From the NCBI RefSeq assembly GCF_936925435.1, contig NZ_CAKZHQ010000050.1:62001-126000 (forward strand): 64,000 bases of DNA, read 5' to 3'. The translations under genes were made by a program, and so were the position numbers. Positions 56,178-64,000 of the stretch are shown here, piece after piece; the stretch's first letter is position 1; every line of letters starts with the position of its first letter. Under the pieces are notes generated by a model. It ran no database searches and was not told where the DNA came from. It saw only the letters and a program-made list of their open reading frames with translations. Source of the stretch: an uncultured Ramlibacter sp. (lineage in GTDB: Bacteria > Pseudomonadota > Gammaproteobacteria > Burkholderiales > Burkholderiaceae_C).

Positions 56178-57830
56178 TCAGGGACTGAGCCGGCCGAAGG
56201 CCATCAGCGCATCGACGTCGGTGCGGTACATGTGCAGCAGCGGCCCCTCGTCGAGCGCGCCGGCCTGGCGCAGAACCCGCTCCACCGGCAGCTTGATGCC
56301 GCTGATGTGCAGGGCGATGCCGCGTGTGGCCAGCAGCTTGCGCAGTTGGCTGAACACCTCCACGCCGGTGGCATCGATGCGGTTGATCGGCTGGGCGAAC
56401 AGGCAGACATGCTGCACCTCGGGGTGCGCCGCCAGGTGTTCGACGATGGCCCGCTCGAAGGCGCTGGCCGAGGCGAAGTCCAGCTCGTCGTCCATGCGCA
56501 GCGCATAGGTCTGGCTGGCCAGCGGCGCCAGCTTCCACAGGTGGCGGTCGCGCAGGCTGCCGTCCGGGTGCAGGCCGACCTCGATGATGCGCGGGTGCAG
56601 GCGCAGGTACAGGAAGTGGGCCAGGCCCATCACCACGCCACACAGCACGCCCCAGTAGATGCGTGGCGCGGTGGCGATGGTGACGCCGAAGGTCAGGGTG
56701 GCGGTGATGGCCTCGACACGGTTGATGCGCCACAGCGGCTGGAAGATGCGCGGCTTGACCAGGCCGGCCACCGCCGTCACCACCACCGCCGACAACACGG
56801 CGCGCGGCACGTGGAAGAGGACAGGTGTGAGGAACAGCAGCACGCCCAGCACCACCACGGCCGCTGATACCGTGGCCCAGCCGGTACGCGCGCCCGAGTA
56901 CAGGGTGATGGCCGAGCGCGAGAACGAAGTGCTGGTGGGGAAGGCGCCGCACAAGGCCGACACCAGTTTGCCCAGGCCCTGGCCCACCAGGTCCTGGTTG
57001 GCGTCCCAGCGTTTGCCGTCGTGCTGGCTTTCGATTTTGGCGCTGGAAGCCATCTCCATCGAGCTGACCAGGGCGATCACCAGCGCCGGCACCAGCAGGG
57101 CCGACAGGGCGTCGGCGCCTGGCCAGCCGGGCCAGTACAGCGTGGGCAGGCCCACCGGCAGGCTGCCGATGACCGAGCCGCGCGCCGCATAGCCGGTGGC
57201 CCAGCTCAAGCCCGCGGTCGCGGCCACGGCCAGCAAAGGCATGGGCCAGCGCGGCAGCCAGCGCTTGCCGGCGACGAACAGTGCGACGCAGACCAGGCCA
57301 TAGGCCATGGCCTCGCGGTCGAACACCGGGTTCTGCCACAGCGAGGACAGGCCGCCTTGCAGGCCCAGCAGCGCGGGCAGCTGCGAGGCGATGATCAACA
57401 GGGCCGCGGCCTGGCTGAAGCCGGCCAGCACCGGCGAGCTCACCAGGTTGAGCACCCAGGCGCCGCCGCCCGCGCCCAGCGCAAACTGCACCAGTCCGGA
57501 CAGCAGGGCCAACCAGACCGCCAGCGCCACCCATTGCTCGCTGGCCGCCGGCGCCATGCCCAGCAGCGTGGCGCCCACCAGCACGCTGCTCAGGGCCGAG
57601 GGGCCAACCGACAGCCGGGTCGAGCTGCTGAACAGCACGGCCGCCAGCATGGGCAGGAAGGTGGCGTACAGGCCGGTCACCAGGGGCATGCCGGCCAGGC
57701 CGGCATAGGCGACCGACTGCGGGATCATCACCACCGCCACCGTCAGGCTGGCGGCGATCTCGCCACGCAAAAGCGCTGCGGTGGGCCGGGGCCAATGGAG
57801 GAAGGGAAACCAGCGTGACCAGCGAGGCAT
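56178..57830 (-). CDS. SulP-family anion transporter with STAS domain
   Basis: A 550-aa inner-membrane anion transporter. Twelve or more TM helices precede a C-terminal STAS domain (about residues 435-545). The signature AGLAGMPLVTGLYATFLP is near residue 42. The STAS phosphoacceptor position is in NRIDATGVEVF, with Ala in place of the usual Ser/Thr. Substrates may be sulfate, bicarbonate or dicarboxylates. It starts 180 nt from the divergent BON gene. Confidence 0.9.
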   Translation of the reverse strand: MPRWSRWFPFLHWPRPTAALLRGEIAASLTVAVVMIPQSVAYAGLAGMPLVTGLYATFLPMLAAVLFSSSTRLSVGPSALSSVLVGATLLGMAPAASEQWVALAVWLALLSGLVQFALGAGGGAWVLNLVSSPVLAGFSQAAALLIIASQLPALLGLQGGLSSLWQNPVFDREAMAYGLVCVALFVAGKRWLPRWPMPLLAVAATAGLSWATGYAARGSVIGSLPVGLPTLYWPGWPGADALSALLVPALVIALVSSMEMASSAKIESQHDGKRWDANQDLVGQGLGKLVSALCGAFPTSTSFSRSAITLYSGARTGWATVSAAVVVLGVLLFLTPVLFHVPRAVLSAVVVTAVAGLVKPRIFQPLWRINRVEAITATLTFGVTIATAPRIYWGVLCGVVMGLAHFLYLRLHPRIIEVGLHPDGSLRDRHLWKLAPLASQTYALRMDDELDFASASAFERAIVEHLAAHPEVQHVCLFAQPINRIDATGVEVFSQLRKLLATRGIALHISGIKLPVERVLRQAGALDEGPLLHMYRTDVDALMAFGRLSP

Positions 57831-58011
57831 GCTGTGAGTATGTCATTGCCCAGATGGCGGGCCCCGCGCGGCGGCTCAGCCGCGAACTCCTCTTGTCCTA
57901 CGAGGATGTTCGAAGCAGCCCCACGGCGAAGGTGTGCGGCCGAGCCTAGATTGGAGGGAGAGTCCCGGGCACAGCCGTGCCGGCCCGTTCATCCCGAGAA
58001 AGGAACAAGCC

Positions 58012-58473
58012 ATGAAGACCATCCAACAGACAAGCCTGATCGCTGTCGCATCCCTGGCCGCATTGCTGGCCCTGGGCGGCTGCAACCGCAATGACGAGCG
58101 CACCGCAGGCCAGCAGCTCGACTCGGCCATCGCCAAGAGCGGCGAGGCCGCCGACAAGGCCAAGGCAGATGCCAAGGTGGCTGCGGCCAAGACCGAGGAC
58201 GCCATGAAGGACGCAGCCGATGCGACCAGGACCGCCGGCGCCAATGCCGTTTCCAAGCTCGACGATGCCGGCATCACAGCCAAGGTCAACGCCGGTCTGG
58301 CAGCCGACAAGGACCTGAGCGCGATCAAGATCAACGTCGACACAGCCGGCGGCGTGGTCACCTTGACCGGCCCCGTGCCCTCGGCTACCGCCAAGGAGCG
58401 TGCCAGTGACATCGCCAAGAACGTCAAGGACGTGAAGTCGGTGAACAACCAGCTCAGCGTGACAGCTGGCTAG
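58012..58473 (+). CDS. BON-domain lipoprotein
   Basis: A 153-aa lipoprotein (lipobox LGGC, cysteine 24). An Ala/Lys/Asp-rich helical stretch (residues 35-80) precedes one BON domain (SKLDDAGITAKVNAGLAADK to VKSVNNQLSVTAG). OsmY-like proteins of this kind respond to osmotic and envelope stress in the periplasm. The ATG at 58012 follows AAAGGA, and a terminator follows. A second BON protein lies at 61526-61843. Confidence 0.88.
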   Translation: MKTIQQTSLIAVASLAALLALGGCNRNDERTAGQQLDSAIAKSGEAADKAKADAKVAAAKTEDAMKDAADATRTAGANAVSKLDDAGITAKVNAGLAADKDLSAIKINVDTAGGVVTLTGPVPSATAKERASDIAKNVKDVKSVNNQLSVTAG

Positions 58474-58490
58474 GCTGCCACCTTCCACGA

Positions 58491-58518
58491 AAAGGCCGCC
58501 TGTGGGCGGCCTTTTTTT
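58491..58518 (+). terminator. rho-independent terminator after the BON lipoprotein
   Basis: A 10-bp stem (AAAGGCCGCC/GGCGGCCTTT) with loop TGTG is followed by a run of T. Confidence 0.94.
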
Positions 58519-58616
58519 CAGCCGGGTTTTACTACGTTGATCACCGATTCTCGGCACACCTGATCAACCTGTCCTCAGCAGCAATACAACTGAGCATCAC
58601 GGAGGAAAACAACCCA

Positions 58617-58694
58617 TGAAACGCAGCGAATTGGCTTCTGCTGCACCCTTTCATGGCGGTGCGCCGGAGGTCAGCGCAACCCGCCACCCGTGAC
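58617..58694 (+). CDS. possible 25-codon ORF, unknown or truncated
   Basis: ATGAAACGCAGC... reads 25 codons to TGA with a good ribosome-binding site (GGAGG, 9 nt). It overlaps the end of lysR on the other strand. It may be a start left over from a gene cut by the lysR/psiE segment, a leader peptide, or chance. Confidence 0.25.
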
Positions 58695-59600
58695 AGCGCA
58701 TGATGCCAACTGGATTTGCTTGCGGATGAACATCTGTGCCGGATCCGACGTCCTGCTCGGTGTCCAGAACAACTTGATGGGAAACGTCTTGGATGTGACC
58801 GCCACGGGTAGCGCGCGAAGCGCAAAGGTGTCGCGTGCAAGTTTCAGCATGCTTCTGGGTATCAGGCCGGCGAGATCCGATTGGCTGGAAATCACCAGAA
58901 CCTCCAGAAGTTCCGACACTTCGAGCACCATGTTCAGCTTCATTCGTCCCCACTCCTGGATGCCGGGAATAAGACTCTCACCCTCGACGCGAGGACGTAG
59001 CGCAACGAAATCCAATGCAACCAACTCCTTCTCCGTGCGAACCCGCCGGATCGCAGGGTGATCTTGGCGCGCCACCGCGACCAATGCGTCTTCAAATAGT
59101 GCGATTTCATCGAACCGGCTTCGCCCTGGCAACAGCCAATCGACTGCGGCATCGAACCTTCCGTCCAGCAACGCCTGCTCCTGCTCGACCGGCCGCGAGC
59201 GCGTGCTGAACGACACCTCGACGCCCGGCGCGGCAACCGCCAGTCGCTCCCGCAGGCGAACCGCCAGGAATGGCCCCAGCGGGTGTGGCACGCTGATGAA
59301 GAACGATCTTGTCGATGACTTCGGGTCAAAGCCACGAGTTTCCGAGACCGAGTCCCGAACCGTGCTCAGGGCGCCGTGCAACTTCGAGTAGATGGCATCG
59401 GCAGTCGGCGTCAGGGATACGCCCCGCCCGTGGCGCACGAACAGTTCATCGTTGAAGACAGCCCGCAGGCGCCCCACAGCGTTGCTGACGGCTGGTTGAC
59501 TCATGGCCAGTCGGTGGGCCGCACTCGTCAGATTTCGTTCCTCATACACCGCTTCGAAGACCGGAAGGAGGTTCAAGTCGACACTTCTGAGATTGACCAT
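58671..59600 (-). CDS. LysR-family transcriptional regulator
   Basis: A 309-aa LTTR. The winged helix-turn-helix is at the N-terminus (LNLLPVFEAVYEERNLTSAA followed by HRLAMSQPAVSNAVGRLR). The C-terminal substrate domain contains EVSFSTRSRPVEQEQALLDG near residue 112. The ATG at 59600 is chosen, as it gives the usual start (MVNLRSVDLNLLPVFEAVY); a start at 59708 adds a basic leader. It is divergent from the PsiE-like gene across 113 nt, the classical layout for regulator and target. Confidence 0.9.
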   Translation of the reverse strand: MVNLRSVDLNLLPVFEAVYEERNLTSAAHRLAMSQPAVSNAVGRLRAVFNDELFVRHGRGVSLTPTADAIYSKLHGALSTVRDSVSETRGFDPKSSTRSFFISVPHPLGPFLAVRLRERLAVAAPGVEVSFSTRSRPVEQEQALLDGRFDAAVDWLLPGRSRFDEIALFEDALVAVARQDHPAIRRVRTEKELVALDFVALRPRVEGESLIPGIQEWGRMKLNMVLEVSELLEVLVISSQSDLAGLIPRSMLKLARDTFALRALPVAVTSKTFPIKLFWTPSRTSDPAQMFIRKQIQLASCAVTGGGLR

Positions 59601-59612
59601 GTGAATACCTGA

Positions 59613-59625
59613 GATACGAAGTATC
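59613..59625. promoter_or_regulatory. GATAC-n3-GTATC operator in the lysR/psiE gap
   Basis: A perfect 5-bp inverted repeat (GATAC GAA GTATC) lies in the promoter region between lysR and the divergent psiE-like gene, with the size and symmetry of an LTTR box. Confidence 0.5.
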
Positions 59626-59713
59626 AAGTAGACATTATTGCTACGAAAGACGAAAGTGCCCAAGGCTCCACCCCGAACCGGGACCCGGATCCCCAACGAG
59701 AAACTCATCAGTC

Positions 59714-60163
59714 ATGCAAGAAGAAAAGTCCGCTTCCATCGTCGTCAAATTGTTCGAAAAATGCGTCCTGGTGGCCGCTCAGATCCTGCTCATGGCAGTG
59801 ATCCTGGCGATGGTCATCGAACTGTGGGCAATGTTCGGGTCCGCGATCTTCAGTCAATTTGGCAGCATCGATTCCGTCCCCGAACTCATGAAGGCGGTAC
59901 AGAGGGCGTTCTCCGGAGTCCTGCTCATCATCCTCGGGCTCGAGCTCATGGAAACACTGCGTGTGTACTTCAAATCGCATCACATCCGGTTGGAAACCAT
60001 CCTGGCCGTGGCCATCATTGCCGTCGGTCGCCACGTGATCAATCTCGACGTGGAGCACATGGCGGGCAGTTCGCTCATCGGCGTCGCCGCGGTTGTGCTG
60101 GCGCTCACTGGGGGCTATTTTTTGGTTCGAATCAAGGCGGCACGATCCACGGATCAACCTTGA
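59714..60163 (+). CDS. PsiE-like (phosphate-starvation-inducible E family) membrane protein
   Basis: A 149-aa protein with four predicted TM helices (about residues 15-37, 70-90, 95-115 and 120-140). Features LELMETLRVYFKSHHIRLETILAVAIIAVGRHVINLD resemble PsiE (PF06146). The role is unknown. It is probably controlled by the divergent LysR protein. The 155 nt after it hold nothing I can identify. Confidence 0.75.
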   Translation: MQEEKSASIVVKLFEKCVLVAAQILLMAVILAMVIELWAMFGSAIFSQFGSIDSVPELMKAVQRAFSGVLLIILGLELMETLRVYFKSHHIRLETILAVAIIAVGRHVINLDVEHMAGSSLIGVAAVVLALTGGYFLVRIKAARSTDQP

Positions 60164-60319
60164 TGAGCAGTCGGCCGCGCTCAGGACACGAACTTAAACC
60201 GCGCGTTCGAGGGTCTGTCGCGTCCGACAGCAACCGCGAACGACCAGCCTGTCGGCGTCGTACATCAAGTGGTTTCAATATGCCGGTTGGTGACAAGGAC
60301 TTCGACGAGTAACACCCTT

Positions 60320-61441
60320 TCAGCCCGCCACGGCGCAGGCCGATGGCGCCGGCGTTGCCGTGGGTTGCGGCAGCGGCGCATGGATCACATCGTGCACGAA
60401 ACGCAGCTTGTCCAGCGCCTGCGCATGCAGCGCGAAGGGATAGGCATCGTCCTGTCCCAGGCTGCGGTTCAGGCTGTTGAGCAACAGGGTCAGGGGCACC
60501 CACTGCTCCACCAGACGGTCGAAGTCGGCACCGGCGCCAAAAGGATTGGTCACTTCGTCCACTTCGTCGGGCGGACTGCCCGGCACCAGCAAGGTGGTGT
60601 TGTAGGACGCGGCGGTCTCCAGCAGGTCAACCATGTGCAGGTAGTGGGCCCAGGTCTCGGCCCAGTCCTCCCAGGGATGGGCGGTGGCGTAGGCGCTGAC
60701 ATGCGTGCCTTGCCAACTGGCCGGCGCGCCGCCGGCGTAGTGCGTGGCCAGCGCCTGCTGGTAATCAAGTGTCTCGTCGCCGAACATGGCGCGAAAGGCG
60801 TCGACACGGCCGCCGTCGCGGACCAGCCGGTCCCAGTAGTAGTGGCCCGATTCGTGGCGCAAGTGACCCAGCAAGGTCCGGTAGGGCTCGTGCAGGGCGA
60901 CGCGGCGGCGGACGCGTTCCTCGTCGTCAGCCTCGTTGACGTTGAGCGTGATGACGCCTTCGCAATGGCCGGTCGTCACCTGCTGGCCCGGCAGGTCGGC
61001 CAGGAACTCGAACACCGGCCCGTCGCGCTCGCCGTTGGCCGGCGTGGCCTGCACCAGGGTGAGCCGTGCCAGGGTGTAGAACAGCCGCCGCTTGGCGGTT
61101 TCCACCCGGTACCAGCGCCGGTGGTTGTCGGCGATGGACAGGTCGGGCAGCAACCGGGTCTGGCGGCAGGAGGCGCACAGGGGATTGGGGTCATCCGCCG
61201 GCACGGCGAAGTTGCAGGCCTGGTGGGTGACGTGGTTGTGGCACAGCCGGTACAGCAGCGGCGTGCCCCTGCGCCGGGCCGGGCCCTTGCGCTGCCACAG
61301 GCCCTCGCCGTTGGCGGCGGGCTCGACCGAGCACAGGGCCAGCCGGTCGGGCAGGAAGGCCAGTTCACTGCCGCATTGCAGGCATTGCACGTTCTCGAAA
61401 AACAGCGGATGGCCGCAGTGGTCGCAGCGGAAGGTTCGCAT
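60320..61441 (-). CDS. zinc-ribbon putative zinc metallopeptidase
   Basis: A 373-aa protein. The N-terminus is a zinc ribbon (CDHCGHPLFFENVQCLQCG, four cysteines, residues 6-24). The C-terminal half holds the gluzincin-like HESGHYYWDRL near residue 194 with downstream Glu residues (WEDWAETWAHYLH near residue 248). It belongs to the putative zinc-binding metallo-peptidase family (DUF2248-like). The substrate is unknown. The gene follows the BON gene across a terminator. Confidence 0.88.
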   Translation of the reverse strand: MRTFRCDHCGHPLFFENVQCLQCGSELAFLPDRLALCSVEPAANGEGLWQRKGPARRRGTPLLYRLCHNHVTHQACNFAVPADDPNPLCASCRQTRLLPDLSIADNHRRWYRVETAKRRLFYTLARLTLVQATPANGERDGPVFEFLADLPGQQVTTGHCEGVITLNVNEADDEERVRRRVALHEPYRTLLGHLRHESGHYYWDRLVRDGGRVDAFRAMFGDETLDYQQALATHYAGGAPASWQGTHVSAYATAHPWEDWAETWAHYLHMVDLLETAASYNTTLLVPGSPPDEVDEVTNPFGAGADFDRLVEQWVPLTLLLNSLNRSLGQDDAYPFALHAQALDKLRFVHDVIHAPLPQPTATPAPSACAVAG

Positions 61442-61460
61442 GGGTTCTCCAGAAAATGGA

Positions 61461-61491
61461 AAGGCAGGCCAGACTCGCGCCTGCCTGCCTT
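61461..61491 (-). terminator. terminator after the short BON gene
   Basis: A 9-bp stem AAGGCAGGC/GCCTGCCTT with a 13-nt loop is followed on the minus strand by TTCCATTTTC. It separates the stress cluster from the metallopeptidase gene. Confidence 0.7.
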
Positions 61492-61525
61492 CCCAGCCCG
61501 CAACGGATGCGGGCCGGCGCCTGGC

Positions 61526-61843
61526 TTACGGGCGCACCGACAGGTTGTTCTTCACCTCGCGCACACCCTTGGTGTTGCGGGCGATGTATTCGGCCTGGGC
61601 CTTCTCGGTACTGGACTTGGCGAAGCCCGACAGCTGCACCGAGCCGTTGAGCGTCTCGACCTTGACGGCGCCGGCGTCCACGGTCTTGTCCTCGATGAAA
61701 CGGGTCTTGACCGAGCTGGTGATGGTGGCGTCGTCCACATAGGCGCCGACGGTTTCCTGGCCGCGGATGACAGAGCAGCCTGCGCCCAGGATGGTGGCGC
61801 CGGTGAGGGCGGCGATGGCGGCGAAACGTGCGTACTTGTTCAT
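61526..61843 (-). CDS. BON-domain lipoprotein (short)
   Basis: A 105-aa protein. The N-terminal signal has lipobox LGAGC (cysteine 23). One BON domain follows: ATITSSVKTRFIEDKTVDAG to VREVKNNLSVRP. OsmY-like, probably periplasmic and stress-related. It is the last gene of the minus-strand cluster before a terminator. Confidence 0.9.
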   Translation of the reverse strand: MNKYARFAAIAALTGATILGAGCSVIRGQETVGAYVDDATITSSVKTRFIEDKTVDAGAVKVETLNGSVQLSGFAKSSTEKAQAEYIARNTKGVREVKNNLSVRP

Positions 61844-61932
61844 GATGAACTCCTTGGAAGTTGAATGGTTTTCACTAGTGCGGGTTCAAAAAAAGCTTGC
61901 CGGACGGCCGCACCACATCCGCCGGTTTGCAT

Positions 61933-62379
61933 TCATCGGTAGCGCTGGTGGTCTTTCTCGAAATCCGCCGCCGACATGGCCGACATGACCAGGCCCGACA
62001 GCTGCGAGGATTTCAGGAGCGCCACCAGCAAGCCGGTGGCAGACACCAGCTTCCAGGGCCTGGCGACCAGCACCAGGGCGCCCAGCCCGGCGGCCACGCC
62101 CAGAAACACCACGGGCTTGCGCCGCGCGAAAGAGGACAGCGCCGGCGTCGCCAGCTGCAGCGCCAGCTGGGCCGGGTGGTGGCGCCACCAGCTGCGCGCC
62201 GCATGGCGCAGGCCGCCCAACCAGCCACCACGGCCGTTGTCGAAGGGCGTGTCCTCGTCGTCGGGTCCGGCCGCATCGAGGCCATCGTTGGCGCGCTCTT
62301 CGCGGCGGCGCGCCTTGCGCCGCACATGTTCGACGATCGCTTGCCGGCTGCGTGCGAGTTTGTCGCTGCCATCGCTCAT
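61933..62379 (-). CDS. YqjK-like hypothetical membrane protein
   Basis: A 148-aa protein. A charged N-terminus (RSRQAIVEHVRRKARRREER) precedes a TM region (residues about 95-125: PVVFLGVAAGLGALVLVARP and ATGLLVALLKSS). The ATG at 62379 follows GGAGG; an upstream frame to 62472 overlaps the holin-like gene. No named domain is evident. The position beside the YqjE- and YqjD-like genes suggests a membrane-stress role. Confidence 0.65.
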   Translation of the reverse strand: MSDGSDKLARSRQAIVEHVRRKARRREERANDGLDAAGPDDEDTPFDNGRGGWLGGLRHAARSWWRHHPAQLALQLATPALSSFARRKPVVFLGVAAGLGALVLVARPWKLVSATGLLVALLKSSQLSGLVMSAMSAADFEKDHQRYR

Positions 62380-62434
62380 TCGGAAACCTCCGCGCAACGC
62401 GCTGCGGTATTCGCCTTGGGAGCGGCCCAGCGGC

Positions 62435-62809
62435 TCATGCTCGCGCTCCCAGCGTGCGCAAGGTTTGCGCATCGGCGTCCAGTTGCGCGCGCAGTTCGGC
62501 GAAGGCCTGTGAAGGCAGGGGCTTGCGCGCCACTTGCTGCGCGCTGGCGGCCAGCGCCAGCGGCAGCGCCGGGATGAGCACCAGCACCCAATGGAAGCTC
62601 CCCTGGAGCACCCCGAGCATCACGGCGACGCCGGCCAGCACCAGAAACACCAGCAGGCTGATCACGGCGACGCCCCAGGCGATAGCGCGACGCGCCACCT
62701 CCGTGCCGACGCTGGAAGCTTCCTCGCGCGCCAGCGCGGCGTAGCCCGCCACATGGTCCACGACAAGTTCGGGACGGCTGATCAACACCGAGAAGATCGG
62801 ATGCACCAT
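62435..62809 (-). CDS. phage-holin-like / YqjE-type membrane protein
   Basis: A 124-aa protein with two TM helices (about residues 44-66 and 74-92) and the YqjE-like N-terminus RPELVVDHVAGYAALAREEA. These proteins occur beside DUF883 genes on chromosomes and not only in phages, so a prophage is not implied. Confidence 0.82.
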   Translation of the reverse strand: MVHPIFSVLISRPELVVDHVAGYAALAREEASSVGTEVARRAIAWGVAVISLLVFLVLAGVAVMLGVLQGSFHWVLVLIPALPLALAASAQQVARKPLPSQAFAELRAQLDADAQTLRTLGARA

Positions 62810-62828
62810 GGGGCGGTCCCGGCCGGGC

Positions 62829-63149
62829 TCAGTAGGACTTGCGGTTGTGGCGGCGCGCGGCGATCACCACGCCGGCCACCAGGGCGCCGATGGCGGCGGC
62901 GATCAGCGCCGACTTCACGGGCTGGTCCGATACATAGCGGGTGGTGGCGCCGGCGTATTCGCCCAGGCGTCGTTGCGCGGCCGCGGCAGAGTCGGCCACG
63001 CCGTGCAAGCTGCGGCTGGCGAAATCACGAGCGCCCGAGCGCAGTTCGCGCACGGTCTCGCCGGCTTTGTCCAGGGCGTCGCTGGCGTACTGGCGGCCCG
63101 CCTCCAGGGAATGCTCGCCGGTCTGGATGGATTTGCTGGTGGTTGTCAT
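62829..63149 (-). CDS. DUF883 (ElaB/YqjD-like) membrane-anchored protein
   Basis: A 106-aa protein. A helical Ala/Arg-rich N-terminal two thirds and a single C-terminal TM helix (SALIAAAIGALVAGVVIAAR near residue 80). E. coli YqjD and ElaB bind ribosomes at the membrane in stationary phase, so a similar role is possible. It is 19 nt before the holin-like gene. Confidence 0.87.
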   Translation of the reverse strand: MTTTSKSIQTGEHSLEAGRQYASDALDKAGETVRELRSGARDFASRSLHGVADSAAAAQRRLGEYAGATTRYVSDQPVKSALIAAAIGALVAGVVIAARRHNRKSY

Positions 63150-63224
63150 GTCGGGTCCTTTGCGTTGGGTGGTGAAGAGAAAGAGCGTGAAAGTGCGCGG
63201 GGCAGGGCGCGCGGCAAGGACCGG

Positions 63225-63389
63225 CTAGCGCTTGCGCAGCAGGCTGACGACGAAGGTGACCACGGCCATGATGACGAAGACGAAGAACAGGATCTTCGCG
63301 ATCTCGACGGCGCCGGCGGCAATGCCGCCAAAGCCAAACACGGCGGCGATCAATGCGATCACCAGGAATACAACGGCGTAGTGCAACAT
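63225..63389 (-). CDS. DUF1328 small membrane protein
   Basis: A 54-aa protein with two TM helices: [19 protein letters not shown] and [20 protein letters not shown]. It matches the DUF1328/YtjA family ([14 protein letters not shown]). The ATG at 63389 has AAGGAG with 6-nt spacing. It is the first gene of the minus-strand stress cluster. Confidence 0.9.
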   Translation of the reverse strand: MLHYAVVFLVIALIAAVFGFGGIAAGAVEIAKILFFVFVIMAVVTFVVSLLRKR

Positions 63390-63558
63390 GTCCATCTCCT
63401 TGCGGCGGCGATGCCGCGCGGCGGGCGGCGCGACAACCGCGACGCCATGCAGGCAAGGGTAAGGACGAACCCAGCTGTGGGCGATCAGCGGCCCGCCTGA
63501 CTGGCTGTCGGCAGGGGAGCTGGTGGCCTGTAGGACGCAGCCGACGGCGCGGCGGTGG

Positions 63559-64000
63559 TCAGGACGCCGGCAGGTTCTGCGGCAGCACCGCGCTGACGCG
63601 CGTGCCCTGGCCCGGCGAGGAGGTGACCGACAGGCGGCCTCCCGCGGCCTCGACCCGGTGCCGCATGCCGGCCAGGCCGTGGGTGGAAGGACGGATCTGG
63701 CCGGTGTCGAAGCCCTTGCCGTCGTCCTTCACGTCGACCTCCACATGGTTGTCGTAACTGCGCACGCTGATTTCCGCCTGCTTGGCTTCCGCATACTTGG
63801 CCACGTTGGTCAGCGACTCCTGGACCAGCCGGTAGATGGTCAGCTGGCGTGACTCGTCCAGTTCCGCCGGCTCCAGGCTGGTGGTGACCTCGATGCCCGA
63901 GTGCTCGGAGAACTCGCGCGCCAGGATTTCAAGCGAGGCCGTCAGCCCCAGGTTGGATAGCGAGGACGGGCGCAGATCCTCGATGATGCGTCGCTTGAGC
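63559..64000 (-). CDS. sensor histidine kinase (C-terminal part)
   Basis: The 5' end lies beyond the window. The visible 147 residues are the HATPase_c domain of a NarL-type (HisKA_3) kinase. The N box is around [19 protein letters not shown], the G1 box is DDGKGFD and the G2-like box is [19 protein letters not shown]. The C-terminus ends [14 protein letters not shown] response-regulator partner is not in the window. The 169 nt to the DUF1328 start hold only promoter space. Confidence 0.9.
   Translation of the reverse strand, partial: LKRRIIEDLRPSSLSNLGLTASLEILAREFSEHSGIEVTTSLEPAELDESRQLTIYRLVQESLTNVAKYAEAKQAEISVRSYDNHVEVDVKDDGKGFDTGQIRPSTHGLAGMRHRVEAAGGRLSVTSSPGQGTRVSAVLPQNLPAS

Noticed and set aside
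60164-60319. A gene in the 155-nt gap after the PsiE-like gene
   Set aside because: Only short frames without ribosome-binding sites or similarity; nothing supportable.
62435-62809. Prophage (holin-like protein)
   Set aside because: The protein is the chromosomal YqjE type beside DUF883. No other phage gene is present.

Overview
The window is a G+C-rich bacterial chromosome segment, dense in genes and without phage or plasmid functions. Protein families and gene order (cysM-NUDIX-tusA, DUF971-ubiE-Tim44-ubiJ-ubiB, FmdB-DUF502-aspS-nudB, a DUF3683 flavoprotein, an ugp operon, an orphan FecR/ShlB pair) point to a betaproteobacterium of the order Burkholderiales. The family Comamonadaceae (Ramlibacter/Variovorax/Polaromonas-like) is most likely. 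The genus cannot be fixed from the sequence alone.

Layout. (1) 1-8.9 kb, minus strand: an exopolysaccharide/capsule locus with a YjbH-type outer-membrane protein, a Wza-type export lipoprotein, a low-molecular-weight tyrosine phosphatase, a Wzc-type tyrosine autokinase, a glycosyltransferase, a polysaccharide pyruvyl transferase and the start of a Wzx-type flippase. It looks less G+C-rich than the rest. (2) 9.0-13.5 kb: a small lipoprotein gene, tRNA-Leu(CAA), a broken acyltransferase with a hexanucleotide repeat array, a relic of the 5' part of cysM joined to a relic of tRNA-Leu, and an intact O-acetyltransferase (acyltransferase-3 plus SGNH). This is a scar of repeated insertion between tRNA-Leu and cysM. 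(3) 13.5-23.7 kb: cysM, a NUDIX hydrolase, a TusA-like protein, galU, a divergent 2-hydroxyacid dehydrogenase, then a minus-strand rmlBDAC (dTDP-rhamnose) cluster followed closely by valS. (4) 23.7-28.9 kb: a VOC protein/FAD monooxygenase/DUF2783 operon, divergent from a rubrerythrin/Fe-S protein/DUF3501 operon. (5) 29-33.8 kb: the ugpBAEC-Q glycerol-3-phosphate/glycerophosphodiester uptake operon. (6) 34-41.2 kb: a giant FAD/Fe-S oxidoreductase and a FecR/ShlB secretion-like pair. (7) 41.2-52.4 kb: ubiquinone biosynthesis (ubiE, ubiJ, ubiB), a sodium:solute symporter, FmdB, DUF502, aspS, nudB, a nuclease/phosphatase-fold protein and cardiolipin synthase. (8) 52.5-57.8 kb: folE, a BLUF photosensor, a DMT transporter, DUF429, RidA, DUF167 and a SulP transporter. 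(9) 58-64 kb: BON proteins, a LysR/PsiE pair, a zinc metallopeptidase, a minus-strand envelope-stress cluster (DUF1328, DUF883, holin-like, BON) and the C-terminal part of a sensor kinase.

How parts fit together. GalU and RmlABCD make activated sugars that an EPS locus such as region 1 could use, and the acyltransferases could decorate the polymer. FolE and NudB are consecutive steps of folate synthesis. DUF3501 with a GlpC-like Fe-S protein beside a rubrerythrin lacking its rubredoxin domain suggests an uncharacterised peroxide-detoxifying or redox system. A family of about 55-nt stem-loop elements occurs at four gene boundaries, two of them between convergent genes.
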